Shown here: positions 33,508-44,577 of the stretch, in pieces
Layout: each line of letters starts with the position of its first letter
How positions within the stretch are numbered: position 1 is the stretch's first letter
Assembly (NCBI GenBank): GCA_963725315.1
Contig: CAVRYA010000003.1
Location: 1 to 64,000 of the forward strand
DNA from: JBBRHQ01 sp963725315
GTDB lineage: Bacteria > Actinomycetota > Thermoleophilia > Solirubrobacterales > 70-9
Direction: 5' to 3'
Length of the DNA: 64,000 nucleotides
The notes under the pieces: generated by a model
What the model was told of the DNA's origin: nothing
The model's input: the letters and a program-made list of their open reading frames with translations, nothing else
The model's database searches: none
Made by a program: the position numbers and the translations under genes

Positions 33508-34047
33508 ATGAAGGTCGTCATGGGCATAGACCCGGGCGCGGCCAACCTCGGGTTCGGCGTGGTCCGGGTTGAGGGGTCGCAGATGGTCGCACTCGACGGG
33601 GGCGTGATCGAGACCACCCCCGAGCGGCCGATCGAGCGGCGGCTCGAGCGGATCCACCGGTCTCTGAGCGAGCTGATCGAATGGCACGAGCCGGAGGCGC
33701 TGGCGCTCGAGGACGTCTATTTCGGCCGCAACGTGCGCTCGGCGATGACGGTGGGGCGAGCGAGCGGCGTGGCCATGCTCGCCGCGGCTCAGAGGGGGGT
33801 GCGCTGCTTCACATACACGCCGCAGGCGATCAAGCTCTCGGTCTGCGGATCGGGCGCGGCCGGCAAGCAGCAGGTCCAGCGAATGGTCGGAACCCTGCTG
33901 GGGCTGCCCGAGCCGCCTGCCCCGGACCACGCCGCCGACGCCCTGGCGGTGGCGATCTGTCACGGCGGCTCCGCCGGGCGCAGGCAGGCCGTCGAGGGGC
34001 TCGACCCTGCGCGGCCGGCGCAGCCCTTGAGCGGGCAGCACGCCTGA
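33508..34047 (+). CDS. ruvC: Crossover junction endodeoxyribonuclease RuvC
   Basis: 179 residues. RuvC resolves Holliday junctions together with RuvAB. Catalytic acids: Asp in VMGIDPGAANLG (residue 7), Glu in LALEDVYFG, and the Asp pair in PDHAADALAVAICH. The DNA-binding part YTPQAIKLSVCGSGAAGKQQ is normal. The stop overlaps the ruvA start (TGATG). Confidence 0.96.
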   Translation: MKVVMGIDPGAANLGFGVVRVEGSQMVALDGGVIETTPERPIERRLERIHRSLSELIEWHEPEALALEDVYFGRNVRSAMTVGRASGVAMLAAAQRGVRCFTYTPQAIKLSVCGSGAAGKQQVQRMVGTLLGLPEPPAPDHAADALAVAICHGGSAGRRQAVEGLDPARPAQPLSGQHA

Positions 34048-34646
34048 TGATCGCCGCTGTCCGTGGAGAGGTGATGGTGCGGCGAGCCGACCACGTCGTC
34101 CTCGACGCGGCCGGCGTCGGCTACCGCCTGGCGGTCTCCTCCGAGACGCTGAAGGCGGTTCCCGCCACCGGGCGCGAGGCCTTCCTGCACGCAGAGCTGA
34201 TTGCTCGTGACGACTCCCTTTCCCTGTACGGGTTTGCCTCCGAGGGGGAGCGCGACCTGTTTCGCGAGCTGATCTCGGTCAGCGGGGTCGGGCCCAAGGT
34301 CGCGATTGCAACCCTCTCGGGCGGCACGGCGCGGGAGCTGCTGCGGGCGATCGCGGCCGGAGACGCGAAGCGCTTCCAGGCCGTCCCGGGGATCGGAAAG
34401 CGCACCGCAGAGCGGATCATCGTCGAGCTGCGCGAGAAGGTGGCGGGAGCGATGGAGGAGGAGGTCACGGTCGCCCGCGGAGGCGAGGAGAGCGCCCGCT
34501 CGCTGGCCCGCGACGGCCTCGTCAACCTCGGTTACGCCCCGCCCGAGGCCGAGCAGCTCCTCAAGGCACTCGACAGCGACGATCCCGAGGAGCTGATCGC
34601 CGCCGCCCTGCGCCGCGCCGGCGAATCGAAGTCGAGGGCCGCATGA
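34047..34646 (+). CDS. ruvA: Holliday junction branch migration protein RuvA
   Basis: 199 residues. RuvA binds the four-way junction and loads RuvB. OB-fold start (MIAAVRGEVMVRRADHVVLD, GVGYRLAVS), two helix-hairpin-helix motifs (SVSGVGPKVAIATLSG and AVPGIGKRTAERIIVEL), and the C-terminal domain that contacts RuvB (LVNLGYAPPEAEQLLKAL). It overlaps ruvC by one base and its own stop overlaps an ATG at 34643. Confidence 0.96.
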   Translation: MIAAVRGEVMVRRADHVVLDAAGVGYRLAVSSETLKAVPATGREAFLHAELIARDDSLSLYGFASEGERDLFRELISVSGVGPKVAIATLSGGTARELLRAIAAGDAKRFQAVPGIGKRTAERIIVELREKVAGAMEEEVTVARGGEESARSLARDGLVNLGYAPPEAEQLLKALDSDDPEELIAAALRRAGESKSRAA

Positions 34647-34697
34647 GCGAAGCTCCCGAGATCGACGGTCCGCGAATCCGAACCCCCGACGCGGGCG

Positions 34698-35717
34698 GTG
34701 ATTCCCTCCGGGTCCATGACGCGCGCGCCGATCGCGGCCGACGACGACCTCGACCGTTCGCTGCGGCCGCCGCGGCTGGCCGACTTCGTCAACCAGAAGC
34801 AGGTCACCGAGCAGCTCGAGCTGTTCATCGAGGCCGCCCGCAGGCGCGGCGAGCCGCTCGACCACGTCCTGCTCGCCGGCCCTCCCGGCCTCGGCAAGAC
34901 GTCGCTCGCGTTCATCGTCGCCGCCGAGCTCGGGGTGCCGATGGTGCAGACGGCCGGGCCGGCGCTCGAGCGCAAGGCGGACATCGCGGCATTCCTCACG
35001 GCGCTGGAGCCCGGGAGCGTCTTCTTCATCGATGAGATCCACCGCCTCGGTCGCGCGGTCGAGGAGACCCTCTATCCCGCGATGGAGGACTCGCGGCTTC
35101 CGGTGGTCCTCGGCCAGGGAGCAGGCGCCCGCACGGTGACCCTGCCGCTGCCGCCCTTCACCCTGATCGGCGCGACCACCCGCAGCGGCCTGCTCACCAC
35201 CCCGCTGCGCGATCGCTTCGGGGTCTGCCATCGCCTCGAGCACTACAGCCCCGAGGACCTGGCCGAGATCCTCGCTCGCTCCGCCGGGATCCTCGAGGTC
35301 GAGATCGACGCCGCCGGCGCGGCGATCATCGCCGGGCGCTCGCGCGGGACTCCCAGGGTCGCAAACCGGCTGCTGAGGCGGGTGCGCGACTTCGCCCAGG
35401 TCAGGGGGGAGGGCCATGTCGACGCCGGGATCGCGACCGCGGCGCTGGACATGTTCGAGGTGGACCGGGCCGGCCTCGACCGCAGCGATCGCAGCCTGCT
35501 GGCGACGATCGCCGCCAAGTTCGGCGGTGGGCCGGTCGGGCTCTCGACCCTGGCGGTGGCGATCGGCGAGGAGCAGGACACGATCGAGGACGTCCTCGAG
35601 CCCTACCTGCTTCAGCAGGGCCTGCTGAAGCGCACCCCGCGGGGAAGGGTGCTGACCCGGCGCGCCTTCGAGCATCTGGACATGCCGGTGCCCGAGGGCG
35701 CTGCGACCCTCTTCTGA
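34698..35717 (+). CDS. ruvB: Holliday junction branch migration helicase RuvB
   Basis: 339 residues. AAA+ motor: Walker A LAGPPGLGKTSLAF, Walker B FFIDEIHRL, sensor GATTRSGLLT, arginine-finger region PLRDRFGV, and the winged-helix end with GLLKRTPRGRVLT. The start is uncertain: GTG 34698 gives MIPSGSMTRAP, while ATG 34643, which overlaps the ruvA stop, opens a frame (MSEAPEIDGPRIRTPDAGGD) that would join if one base near 34704 were extra. ATG 34716 is a third option. Function is not in doubt. Confidence 0.96.
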   Translation: MIPSGSMTRAPIAADDDLDRSLRPPRLADFVNQKQVTEQLELFIEAARRRGEPLDHVLLAGPPGLGKTSLAFIVAAELGVPMVQTAGPALERKADIAAFLTALEPGSVFFIDEIHRLGRAVEETLYPAMEDSRLPVVLGQGAGARTVTLPLPPFTLIGATTRSGLLTTPLRDRFGVCHRLEHYSPEDLAEILARSAGILEVEIDAAGAAIIAGRSRGTPRVANRLLRRVRDFAQVRGEGHVDAGIATAALDMFEVDRAGLDRSDRSLLATIAAKFGGGPVGLSTLAVAIGEEQDTIEDVLEPYLLQQGLLKRTPRGRVLTRRAFEHLDMPVPEGAATLF

Positions 35718-35760
35718 GCCGGAACGGCATTCCCGCCCCAGTTTGTAGCCTGTCTGCTGG

Positions 35761-36249
35761 ATGCCCTTCTTCATCTGCCCCAACTGCGGGAACAGGGAGT
35801 TGAGCGGCGAGCGGACGGCCGGTTTCAGCGCCCGGCCGAAGGGCTGCTCGAAGTGCGGTTTCGGATTCGTCTTCGAGCTGCTCGATGACTATTACCCGGC
35901 CCCCAACGCCGCCTTCTTCGTCTGCGACGGGCAGGCGCGGGTGATCGACGCCGGCAAAGGCAGCTTCGAGCTCACCGGACTGACCGACGAGGACGTGATC
36001 GGCCGGCCGGTGCGCGACGTCCTCGGCCTCCGCTGGATCGAGGAGGGCGACGGCGGTGAGAGCGCCGACACCAACGGCGACGGCTTCACCGACCCGATCG
36101 AGACCTCGCTCGAGTGGGGGGTGCGCTCGCTCGGCAAGCGCGTCTCGGTCAACGCCGAGGGAGACCTCCCGGCCGACGCTGTCGCCGACGTCTTCCCGGC
36201 CTACGACGACGACGGCGGGCTGCTGATCGTCCTCACCCCCGAGGGATAG
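35761..36249 (+). CDS. Zinc-ribbon plus PAS-like domain protein
   Basis: 162 residues. N-terminal zinc ribbon (FICPNCGNRE and KGCSKCGFGF), then a PAS-like domain (AFFVCDGQARVIDAGKGSFE, LTDEDVIGRPVRDVLGL) that often binds a small ligand or haem. An acidic stretch with DTNGDGFTDPIE resembles a calcium-type loop. It lies between ruvB (43 bases) and secDF (five bases), so it is probably in their transcript. Known to me only as an uncharacterised actinobacterial type; the role is unknown. Confidence 0.75.
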   Translation: MPFFICPNCGNRELSGERTAGFSARPKGCSKCGFGFVFELLDDYYPAPNAAFFVCDGQARVIDAGKGSFELTGLTDEDVIGRPVRDVLGLRWIEEGDGGESADTNGDGFTDPIETSLEWGVRSLGKRVSVNAEGDLPADAVADVFPAYDDDGGLLIVLTPEG

Positions 36250-36254
36250 CGACC

Positions 36255-39200
36255 GTGGGCAACCGGCGCAGGCACCTGTTCATCCTCCTGTTCGTCCTCG
36301 GCCTGGTCGGCGTCTCGGCGCTGGTCATCCTCTCCAAGCCGACCAAGCTCGGCCTCGACCTCAAGGGCGGGGTCGAGCTGATCTACCAGGGCAAGCCGTC
36401 GGGCCAGGTCAAGGAGGTGACCGGCGGCGACATAGACCGCTCGATCACGATCATCCGCGAGCGGATCGACAAGCTCGGCGTCTCCGAGCCGGAGGTATCA
36501 CGGCTCGGGACCAACGAGATCTCGGTCAGCCTCCCCGACGTCACCAACGCCCAGCGGGCGATCGACCAGGTCGGGACCACCGCGCAGCTCTACTTCTTCG
36601 ATTGGGAGCCGAACCTGATCGGCCCCGAGAAGGTGATCGGCGGGCACCCCGGGGTCAATCCCCCGCAGGCGGCGCTGAAGGCATCGAACAAGCGCTGGCG
36701 CGAGGCCAAGCGCAACCCGACGAAGCCGCTGGCCCAGCAGCTCGTCCTCTCCGGCGCCTACCCGAACGCCTACCAGGCGGCCCAGCTCGCCGCCAAGCAG
36801 CAACCGCAGGCCTGCAACGAGTGCACCGCCTCGACCCCGCGCTACTACCTGTTCGACAGGAAGCCCCCGCACAAGCTGATCGCCGGGCCCGAGACCTCCG
36901 TCCACGACCTCTACGTCAGCCCGACCGGCCAGAAGCGCCCCCACAAGGGGAGCTTCCACGTCAAGGTGCCGGTGGGGACGATCGTCGTCTCGGAGTCGCC
37001 GACCGATTCCGACGGCAAGGCCGTCCCCCCGGAGGAGTTCAAGCCCGGCTGGTACGCGCTCCGTGACCGCCCGTCGCTGTCGGGCACCGACATCACCGAC
37101 CCGAAGCAGGGCTTCGACTCGACGACCAACGCCCCCAACGTCACCTTCGGATTCAACGACCAGGGTCGCTCGGCCTTCCAGGACGTGACCAGGGCGATCG
37201 CCCAGCGCGGCGCCAACAGCGCCGCCGCGGCAGGGGCGATCGGCTCGGTCACCCCCGATCAGGCCAGCGCCCTCTCGGGGCACTTTGCGGTCGTCCTCGA
37301 CAACGTCGTGGAGACGCGGCCGATCATCAATTTCCAGGAGAACCCCGACGGGATCGACGGCCGCACCGGGGCGCAGATCTCGGGCGGCTTCAAGGACATC
37401 GGCGAGGCCCAGGACCTGGCGACGACGCTTCAGATCGGCGCCCTGCCGATCAACCTGAAGCTGATCAGCCAGACGCAGGTATCGGCGACGCTGGGACAGC
37501 AGGCGCTCGACCAGGGGGTGAAGGCGGCGGTCGTCGGCCTGATCGCGGTCGTCCTCTTCCTGCTCATCTTCTACCGCTTCCTCGGACTGATCGCCTCGAT
37601 CGCGCTGGGCGCCTACGCGGTGATCTTCTTCGCCCTGATCAAGCTGATCCCGATCACCCTGACGCTGCCGGGGATCGCCGGCCTGGTGCTGACGATCGGG
37701 GTCGCCGCCGACTCCAACATCGTCGTCTTCGAGCGGATCAAGGAGGAGGTGAGGGCGGGCAGATCGATGCCGTCCGCGATCGCGGCCGGCTACCGGCGTG
37801 GGATCGCGACGATCATCGACGCCAACGTCGTCACCCTGCTGACGGCGTTCATCCTCTTCGTGCTCGCGACCGCCGGGGTCAAGGGCTTCGCCTTCACCCT
37901 CGGCGTCGGGACGATCGTCTCGCTGCTGACCGCCGTCGTCTTCACCCAGGCGTTGCTGGGAAGCATGAGCCGCAGCAGGTTCCTGCGCACGCCGGGCATG
38001 CTCGGCGCGGCGGCCGAGGAGCGGGTCCGCTGGCACTTCGACTTCATCGGCGCCAGCCGCTGGTTCTTCTCGATGTCCGGTTGCATCCTTCTGATCGGCG
38101 CCCTCTCGCTGGCGACCAAGCAGCTCAACTTCGGCATCGACTTCGAGTCGCGGCACTCGGATCAAGGTGGCACTGGTCAAGCCGACCGACGAGGACTCGG
38201 TCCGCAATACCCTCAGCAGCGCCGGCATCGACGGCGAGGAGATCCAGAAGGTCTCCGACCCCGTGCTGGGCGACAACGTCTTCCAGATCCAGACCCGGCA
38301 GCTTCAGCCCGACCGGGTCAAGGACGCGCGCGCGGCGCTCGGCTCCACGTACAGGATCGCCCCGGACGGTTTCGACAGCACCAGCGTCGGGCCGACTTTC
38401 GGCCAGCAGGTGGCCAACAGCGCGGTGCAGGCGCTGATCCTCTCGATCCTGGTGATCGGCGCCTACATCGCCTTCCGCTTCCAGCCGAAGTTCGCGATAC
38501 CGGTGCTGATCGCGCTCCTGCACGACATCCTGATCACCGCCGGGATCTACTCGCTGACCGGCCGCGAGGTCACCACCGGGACGGTGGCGGCGTTCCTGAC
38601 CATCCTCGGCTACTCGCTCTACGACACGATCATCGTCTTCGACCGCATCCGCGAGAACCTACCGCGGATGCCGCGAGCGGCCTTCTCGCAGATCGTCAAC
38701 CGCTCGATGAGCGAGGTCCTGACGCGCTCGCTGGCGACCAGCGTCTCGACCCTGTTCGGGGTGGTCTCGCTGCTGGTCTTCGGCGGCGTGATCCTCCAGG
38801 ACTTCGCCTTCGCGATGCTGGTCGGGATCGCCTCAGGGACATACTCGTCGATCTTCATCGCCTCGCCGGTGCTGAACGCCTGGAAGGAGCGCGAGCCGGC
38901 ATACCGCAGGCGGCGGGCGCGGATCGAGCAGATCGACGGGCACCGTGCCGGCCTTCGCCGACGACGTCGAGGTGGCGAAGCTGAGCAAGGATGACGAGAC
39001 CGACGAGCAGATCGAGGCGACGATCGCCGAGAAGCAGCGGGGGGAGACGGAGCCGGGGCGTCGATAGGCGCCGAGCAGGAGCAGGAGGAGGCGATCGAGG
39101 CCGAGGCGGTCGCTCCGGCGGCGCTGGCCGAGGCCGCAGGGCCCGACGGCGCCGAGGGCGACGGCGGGCCGGAGCCCGAGCCCGGATCGCGGGAGGCCGA

Positions 39201-39270
39201 GCGGGCTGCCCGCCGGGAGCGCCGCCAGCAACGACGCGGCGGGCGCCGCAAGCACGGGAGGAATCGATAG
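36255..39270 (+). CDS. secDF: Fused SecD-SecF protein-export membrane protein (frame-broken)
   Basis: SecDF uses the proton gradient to help SecYEG export. GTG start; SecD part has GLDLKGGVELIYQG and VAADSNIVVFERIKEE, and continues without a stop into SecF (DFIGASRWFFSMSGC, GYSLYDTIIVFDRIREN), so both are one polypeptide of about 1004 residues. The frame is broken by an extra C at 38151, an extra G near 38940 and probably a missing G near 39056; with these corrected the length divides by three. The tail is acidic then very basic (RRERRQQRRGGRRKHGRNR). If the last correction is wrong the stop is at 39067. Confidence 0.9.
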
Positions 39271-39540
39271 ATGGCCGTCCTCGTCTGGTTCACGATGGGA
39301 ATCGCGCTCTGGCACTTCACCGTGTTCATTCCGGATCGCTTCTGGCAGGGGATCATCGGCGCCTTCATCGGGGCGGTGATCGGCTCCGTCGCCTTCGGCG
39401 CGATCGTCTGGGCGGCCAGCGGCAGGGGCCTCGGCGACACCGACATCGGCACGGCGCTGCTGGGGATCCCCGGCACGATCATCGGACTCGGCGTGGTCTA
39501 CGCGATCGGTATCCGCCAGCAGCGCCTCGAATCGAGCTAG
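39271..39540 (+). CDS. Small membrane protein, GlsB/YeaQ/YmgE-like
   Basis: 89 residues with three hydrophobic stretches: MAVLVWFTMGIALWHFTVF, IIGAFIGAVIGSVAFGAIVW and ALLGIPGTIIGLGVVYAIGI. The glycine pattern resembles the GlsB/YeaQ family of small stress-related membrane proteins. It begins directly at the end of secDF (no gap), so it is translated from the same message. Confidence 0.75.
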   Translation: MAVLVWFTMGIALWHFTVFIPDRFWQGIIGAFIGAVIGSVAFGAIVWAASGRGLGDTDIGTALLGIPGTIIGLGVVYAIGIRQQRLESS

Positions 39541-39644
39541 GCCGCGGCGAACCAGCAGCCCCGCCCCGCATGAGGTGGAATAGGCCGCAAATTCGGTGCG
39601 TGAAGGGGGGAAGTGCCGTCGGCGCTGGTTCTTAGCCTCGACGT

Positions 39645-42203
39645 GTGATCAAGCCGGCGAAGGCATACGCAGCGGAGCCGTACTCCTACGCGGAGGCACG
39701 CGCCCTCAGCGACGGCCTCGCCCTCAGCGAGCCGGTGGCGATCGCGCTGGTGCGGCGCGGCTACCGCACTCCCGAGCAGGCCCGCGCCTTCCTCGAGGCC
39801 GACGAATCCCACCCTGCGGGCGCCTTCGAGGCGTATGGGGGAGGTGAGCGACCCGGCTCCTCGGCGCGATCGAGCGGGGCGAGCGGATCACCGTCCACGG
39901 CGACTTCGACGTCGACGGGGTCTGCGCCACGGCGATCGCCGTCGGCGCCCTCCGCGAGTTGGGGGCCGATTGCGACTGGCTGATCCCCGACCGGGTGGCC
40001 GACGGCTATGGGCTCACCGAGGCAGGTGTCGATGCGCTCGCCGAGCGCGGCACCTCGCTGATCCTCACCGTGGACTGCGCGATCACCGCGGTCGACGCGG
40101 TCGCCCGGGCGAGGGAGCGGGGGATGGAGGTGATCGTCACCGACCATCACCAGCCGGGTCCCGAGCTCCCCGACTGCCCGATCCTCCACCCTTCGCTGAG
40201 CGGATACCCGTTCGCCGAGCTCTGCGGGGCGGCGGTCGCCTGGAAGCTGACCCGGGGCCTGCGGGAGGCGGCCAGCCGCGATCCTTCCGCAGCCGAGCTC
40301 GATCTCGATCTCGTCGCCCTTGCCACGGTCGCCGACCTTGTCCCGCTGCTGGGCGAGAACCGCTCGCTGACCCGGCGCGGGCTCGAGCTGGCACGGCGCG
40401 CCAGGCGCCCCGGGATGCGGGCCCTGATCGAGGTCGCCGGCTGTGAGCCCTCGAGCCTCGACGCGGGGGACCTGGGCTTCCGCCTGGCACCGAGGATCAA
40501 CGCCGCCGGGCGCCTCTACCGAGCTGACGCGGGGGTCGAGCTCTTCCTCACCCGCGATCGCCGGCGCGCCGGCGAGATCGCGGAGGAGCTCGACCGCGCC
40601 AACCGCGAGCGCCGGCAGACGGAGCGGGAGGTCGAGACTGCGGCGAGCGCCGCGCTTTCCGAGCTGCCCGACCAGCTGCGCGAGGCCGGCGCGATCGTCC
40701 TCGCCGGGCGCGGCTGGCATCCCGGCGTGATCGGGATAGTCGCCTCGCGCCTGGTCGAGCGCCACCTGAAGCCGGCGATCGTGATCTCGCTCGATTCCGA
40801 GGGGCGCGGCCGCGGCTCGGGGCGCAGCGTTCCCGGATACGACCTCCTGGAGGGGCTGCGGGCCTGCTCCGGGCACCTGGAGCGTTTCGGCGGGCACCGT
40901 GCCGCCGCCGGGCTGGAGATCGGGCCGGGCGGCGTGGAGGCCTTTCGCGAGGCCTTCCTTGCCCACGCCTCGGCGACCATCGGGCCCGGCGAGCGGGTCC
41001 GCACCGAGCGCATCGACGCCGTGGTCGGAGGGGATCGGATCGGGCTCGACCTCGCCGAGGAGCTCGAGCGGATCGGCCCGTTCGGGGCGGGCAACCCGGG
41101 CGTCAGCCTGCTGGTCCCGTCGGCCCAGGTCCGCGACGTCCGTGGCATGGGAGACGGAAAGCACTCGCGTTTCGACCTGCACAGCGGCGTCAACCGGGCG
41201 CTGACCGTCGCCTTCGGACGCCCCTCGATCCCGGTGGAAGAGGACGAGCCTGTCGACGCGGCGGTGCGGCTCGAGGTCAACCAGTGGAACGGGGCGGTCG
41301 AACCCCGCCTGGTGCTGCGCGAGATGTACCGGCTGGGCGAGGGAGAGGACTCCGTGGCCGGCCCCGAGCATCGCTGCGAGACCGGCGCAGGGCGAGTGGT
41401 GGGAGCGATTCGACGCCGAGACAGCGGCCGGCCCCCGACGGCGCGAGCCGTCGCCGCGGCCCGGCGCGCCCGAGCGCGAGCGGGTGCGGCGCAGCGGCTC
41501 GGCGGCGGCGATCATCGCCGAGCTGGTCTCCAGCGGGGACTCGGTGCTGGTGCTCTCGGCGGATGCCTCGCGGCGGAGCCGTCTCGCCGCTGGCGCCTCG
41601 GGACTGGCCCGCTTCGGCGCGGGGGCGCCCCGGATCGCCTGCGGACGCTGCCCGCGAGAGGCCATCGAGGCCCTCCGGCACCCCCGGCCCGGCGGGCTGG
41701 CCCTGACGGACTACGCGGCTCTCGAGCTGGTGCCCGATCTGCCCGCCGGGCACGAGCACGTGGTGCTCGTCGACCCACCCGCCACTCCGCTGCTGATCGG
41801 GTTCGCCGCGGCCGCGGCCGCCGCCCGGGGCTACCTGCACCCGGTCTGGGGGGAATCCGAGATCGCCTTCGCCCTCTCGGTTCTCGAGGAGCAGCTCGGC
41901 CTGCGGATGGCGCTTCGCTCGCTGTTCGTCGATCTGAGGGCGGCGGCGCCGTGCGAGGGGGAGGTCCTGCGCCGCGCCCTGCGGGGGCGCGGCGAGCATC
42001 CCCGCAGCCCCGAGCTGGCGGCGCGCTGCGTCTCGGTGCTGAGCGACCTGGACCTCGCGGGGATCGAGGCAGGATCGGGCGTTCGGCGCCTCGGGGCCGT
42101 ATCCTCGGATGGGACAGATTTGGAGCGCTCAGCGGCGTTTCGCGCCTACGGCGCCCGTCACGAGGAGGGCAAGAGATACCTCGAGAGCCTGAGAGATCCC
42201 TAG
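39645..42203 (+). CDS. recJ: Single-stranded-DNA exonuclease RecJ (frame-broken)
   Basis: RecJ degrades single strands 5' to 3' in recombination and repair. DHH phosphoesterase motifs: VHGDFDVDGVC, ILTVDCAI, VIVTDHHQPGPELPDCP, then DLVALATVADLVPL; the DHHA1 end has FGGHRAAAGLEI. The N-terminal reading breaks near 39837 and 39855 (extra T and extra C) and again near 41400 (extra base in GCAGGGCGAG); removing the three insertions gives 851 residues. The last 250 residues have no catalytic motif and vary between species. Starts at GTG 39645. Confidence 0.9.
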
Positions 42204-42268
42204 AGGACCCCACGTCGCCGGGGGCCGTCAAGGCCGGGCCGGCGCCCGCGTCGGGCAACGGCGCAGAG

Positions 42269-44569
42269 GTGCCGGAGGACCGCAGCGGCCACACCAAGGT
42301 GGGGACGGTGCGCGAGCACGGCGCGGCGCCGCTCGACGAGGAGACCCGGGGCCTGAGCGAGGAGCAGCGGACGCTGCTCGGAGACCTGCTCGCCCTGATC
42401 GAGGAGTTCGACTCCTCGCTGGACGGCGAGCCCTCGGCGGCGGCGAGAGTCGATCGCCTCGCCGTGGAGCGGGCATTCGCCTTCGCCTGCGACCGCCACG
42501 CCGACCAGAGAAGGAAATCCGGCGACGAGTTCATCACCCACCCGGTGGGTGTGGCGAGGATCTGCGCCGGCATGCGTCTCGACACGGAGACGCTGTGCGC
42601 GGCGCTCCTCCACGACACCGTCGAGGACACCAGCGCCAACCTGGAGGAGATCGACGCGGAGTTCGGCGAAGAGGTGGCGCAGCTCGTCGACGGCGTCACC
42701 AAGCTGACCGGGATCACCTTCGAGAGCCGCGATGAGCGCCAGGCGGAGAACTACCGCAAGATGATGATCGCGATGGCGAGCGACGTCAGGGTGATCCTGA
42801 TCAAGCTCGCCGACCGCCTGCACAACATGCGCACGCTGGAGGCCCTGCCCAAGCAGAAGCAGATCGCCAAGGCGCGGGAGACGGTCGAGATCTACGCGCC
42901 GCTCGCCCACCGCCTCGGGATCCACGCGATCAAGTGGGAGCTGGAGGACCTGGCCTTCGCCACCCTGCATCCGCGCAAGTACGAGGAGATCAAGCAACTC
43001 GTCTCCCAGCAGCGGGCCGAGCGCGAGAGCTACGTGAAGGACGCGGGCCGCTTCCTCGCCAAGGAGCTGAAACAGGTGGGGATAAAGGCGGAGATCTCAG
43101 GCCGTGCCAAGCACTTCTACTCGATCTACACGAAGATGACCAAGAAGGGGCGGGAGTTCAACGAGATCCTCGACCTCACGGCGATGCGGGTGATCGTCGG
43201 CTCGGTCAAGGACTGCTACGGCGCGATCGGCGTCATCCACTCGCTGTGGAAGCCGCTGCCCGGACGTTTCAAGGACTTCGTGGCGATGCCCAAGGCGAAC
43301 ATGTACCAGGCGCTGCACACGACCGTGATCGGACCCGAGGGCAAGCCGCTGGAGATCCAGATCCGGACCGCGGAGATGCACGAGCTGGCCGAGTTCGGGA
43401 TCGCCGCGCACGTCGCCTACAAGGAGGGCGGCAAGGGGGACCCGAGGCGGGAGAAGATGACCTGGCTGCGGCAGCTGGTCGAGCACGAGGGCGAGCAGGA
43501 CCCGGCCGAGTTCCTCGAGTCGCTGAAGGTCGACCTGTTTGAGGACGAGGTCTTCGTCTTCACCCCCAAGGGGGAGGTCAAGAACCTCTCGGGCGGCTCG
43601 ACCCCGCTCGACTTCGCCTACGCCGTCCATACCGACGTCGGGCACCGCTGTGTCGGCGCCAAGGTCAATGGCAAGATCGTCCCGCTCCACTACCAGTTGA
43701 GGTCGGGGGACATTGTCGAGGTGCTGACCGCGAAGCGCGAGCGCGGGCCATCCCGCGACTGGCTGAAGCTGGTCCGCACCAGCCGCGCCCGCAACAAGAT
43801 CCGCGCCTGGTTCAAGGAGGAGCGACGCGAGGACGCAGAGCGCCGCGGCCGCGAGGTGCTCGAGCAGGCCCTCCGCAAGCGCAACCTGCCGATGCAGAAG
43901 CTGGCGATGTCGCCGCTGCTCGCCGACGTCTTCCGCGAGATGGGCTTCCGCAAGGCGACCGACTTCTACATCGCCCTGGGCCAGGGCAAGATCCCGGCGA
44001 AGACGGTCGCGAACAAGCTGATGCAGCGGCTGAAGGGCGGCGAGGCGGTGGAGGAAAGGGCTCCGCTGGGGCTGGTCTCCAGTCGCGAGGACGCTGAGCG
44101 CCGGACCAAGGAGGCTTCGAACTTCGGCATCCAGGTCAAGGGGGTCGAGGACGTCGCGGTGCGGCTGGCGAAGTGCTGCCGTCCGGTGCCGGGCGATCAG
44201 ATCGTCGGTTACGTCTCGTTGGGCCGCGGGATCACCATTCACCGCGAGGACTGCCGCAACGTGAGGGCCCTGAAGAAGGCGCCGGAGCGGTTCGTGGACG
44301 TCAGCTGGGACGGGGACAATGAGGCCTCCTACCGGGTCGAGCTTCAGGTCGATGCCTGGGACCGCACCCGCCTGCTCGAGGACCTCTCGCGGACCCTGGC
44401 CGAGGCCGGGATCAACATCCTCGAGGCGAGCTGCACGACCAAGCACCCGATGGTCAAGAACCGCTTCGTGGTCGAGGTCGGCGACACCCAGCAGCTGAAG
44501 CAGTGCATCTCGCGGATCCGAAACGTCGAGTCGGTCTTCGACGCCTACCGGGTCACCCCGACCGGCTGA
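42269..44569 (+). CDS. rel: Bifunctional (p)ppGpp synthetase/hydrolase (RelA/SpoT, Rsh)
   Basis: About 766 residues. HD hydrolase domain with RHADQRRKSGDEFITHPV, LLHDTVEDT and IKLADRLHNMRTL; synthetase domain with GRFKDFVAMPKANMYQALHT and LEIQIRTAEMHELAEFGIA; TGS domain around VFVFTPKGEVKN; zinc-finger-like region CCRPVPGDQIVG; ACT domain at the end (GINILEASCTTKHPMVKN). With both active sites intact it should make and destroy the alarmone. The N-terminus is uncertain: GTG 42269 or 42299, neither with a good ribosome-binding site. It follows recJ closely. Confidence 0.95.
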   Translation: MPEDRSGHTKVGTVREHGAAPLDEETRGLSEEQRTLLGDLLALIEEFDSSLDGEPSAAARVDRLAVERAFAFACDRHADQRRKSGDEFITHPVGVARICAGMRLDTETLCAALLHDTVEDTSANLEEIDAEFGEEVAQLVDGVTKLTGITFESRDERQAENYRKMMIAMASDVRVILIKLADRLHNMRTLEALPKQKQIAKARETVEIYAPLAHRLGIHAIKWELEDLAFATLHPRKYEEIKQLVSQQRAERESYVKDAGRFLAKELKQVGIKAEISGRAKHFYSIYTKMTKKGREFNEILDLTAMRVIVGSVKDCYGAIGVIHSLWKPLPGRFKDFVAMPKANMYQALHTTVIGPEGKPLEIQIRTAEMHELAEFGIAAHVAYKEGGKGDPRREKMTWLRQLVEHEGEQDPAEFLESLKVDLFEDEVFVFTPKGEVKNLSGGSTPLDFAYAVHTDVGHRCVGAKVNGKIVPLHYQLRSGDIVEVLTAKRERGPSRDWLKLVRTSRARNKIRAWFKEERREDAERRGREVLEQALRKRNLPMQKLAMSPLLADVFREMGFRKATDFYIALGQGKIPAKTVANKLMQRLKGGEAVEERAPLGLVSSREDAERRTKEASNFGIQVKGVEDVAVRLAKCCRPVPGDQIVGYVSLGRGITIHREDCRNVRALKKAPERFVDVSWDGDNEASYRVELQVDAWDRTRLLEDLSRTLAEAGINILEASCTTKHPMVKNRFVVEVGDTQQLKQCISRIRNVESVFDAYRVTPTG

Positions 44570-44577
44570 AGGCAGTG

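Noticed and set aside
36255..42203. Programmed frameshifting in secDF and recJ
   Set aside because: Several shifts per gene, no shared slippery sequence, and no stimulating structure seen. Sequence error explains it more simply.
42269..44569. Start of rel fused to recJ
   Set aside because: An open frame runs on from recJ into rel only because of the frame breaks in recJ; the corrected recJ stops at 42203.
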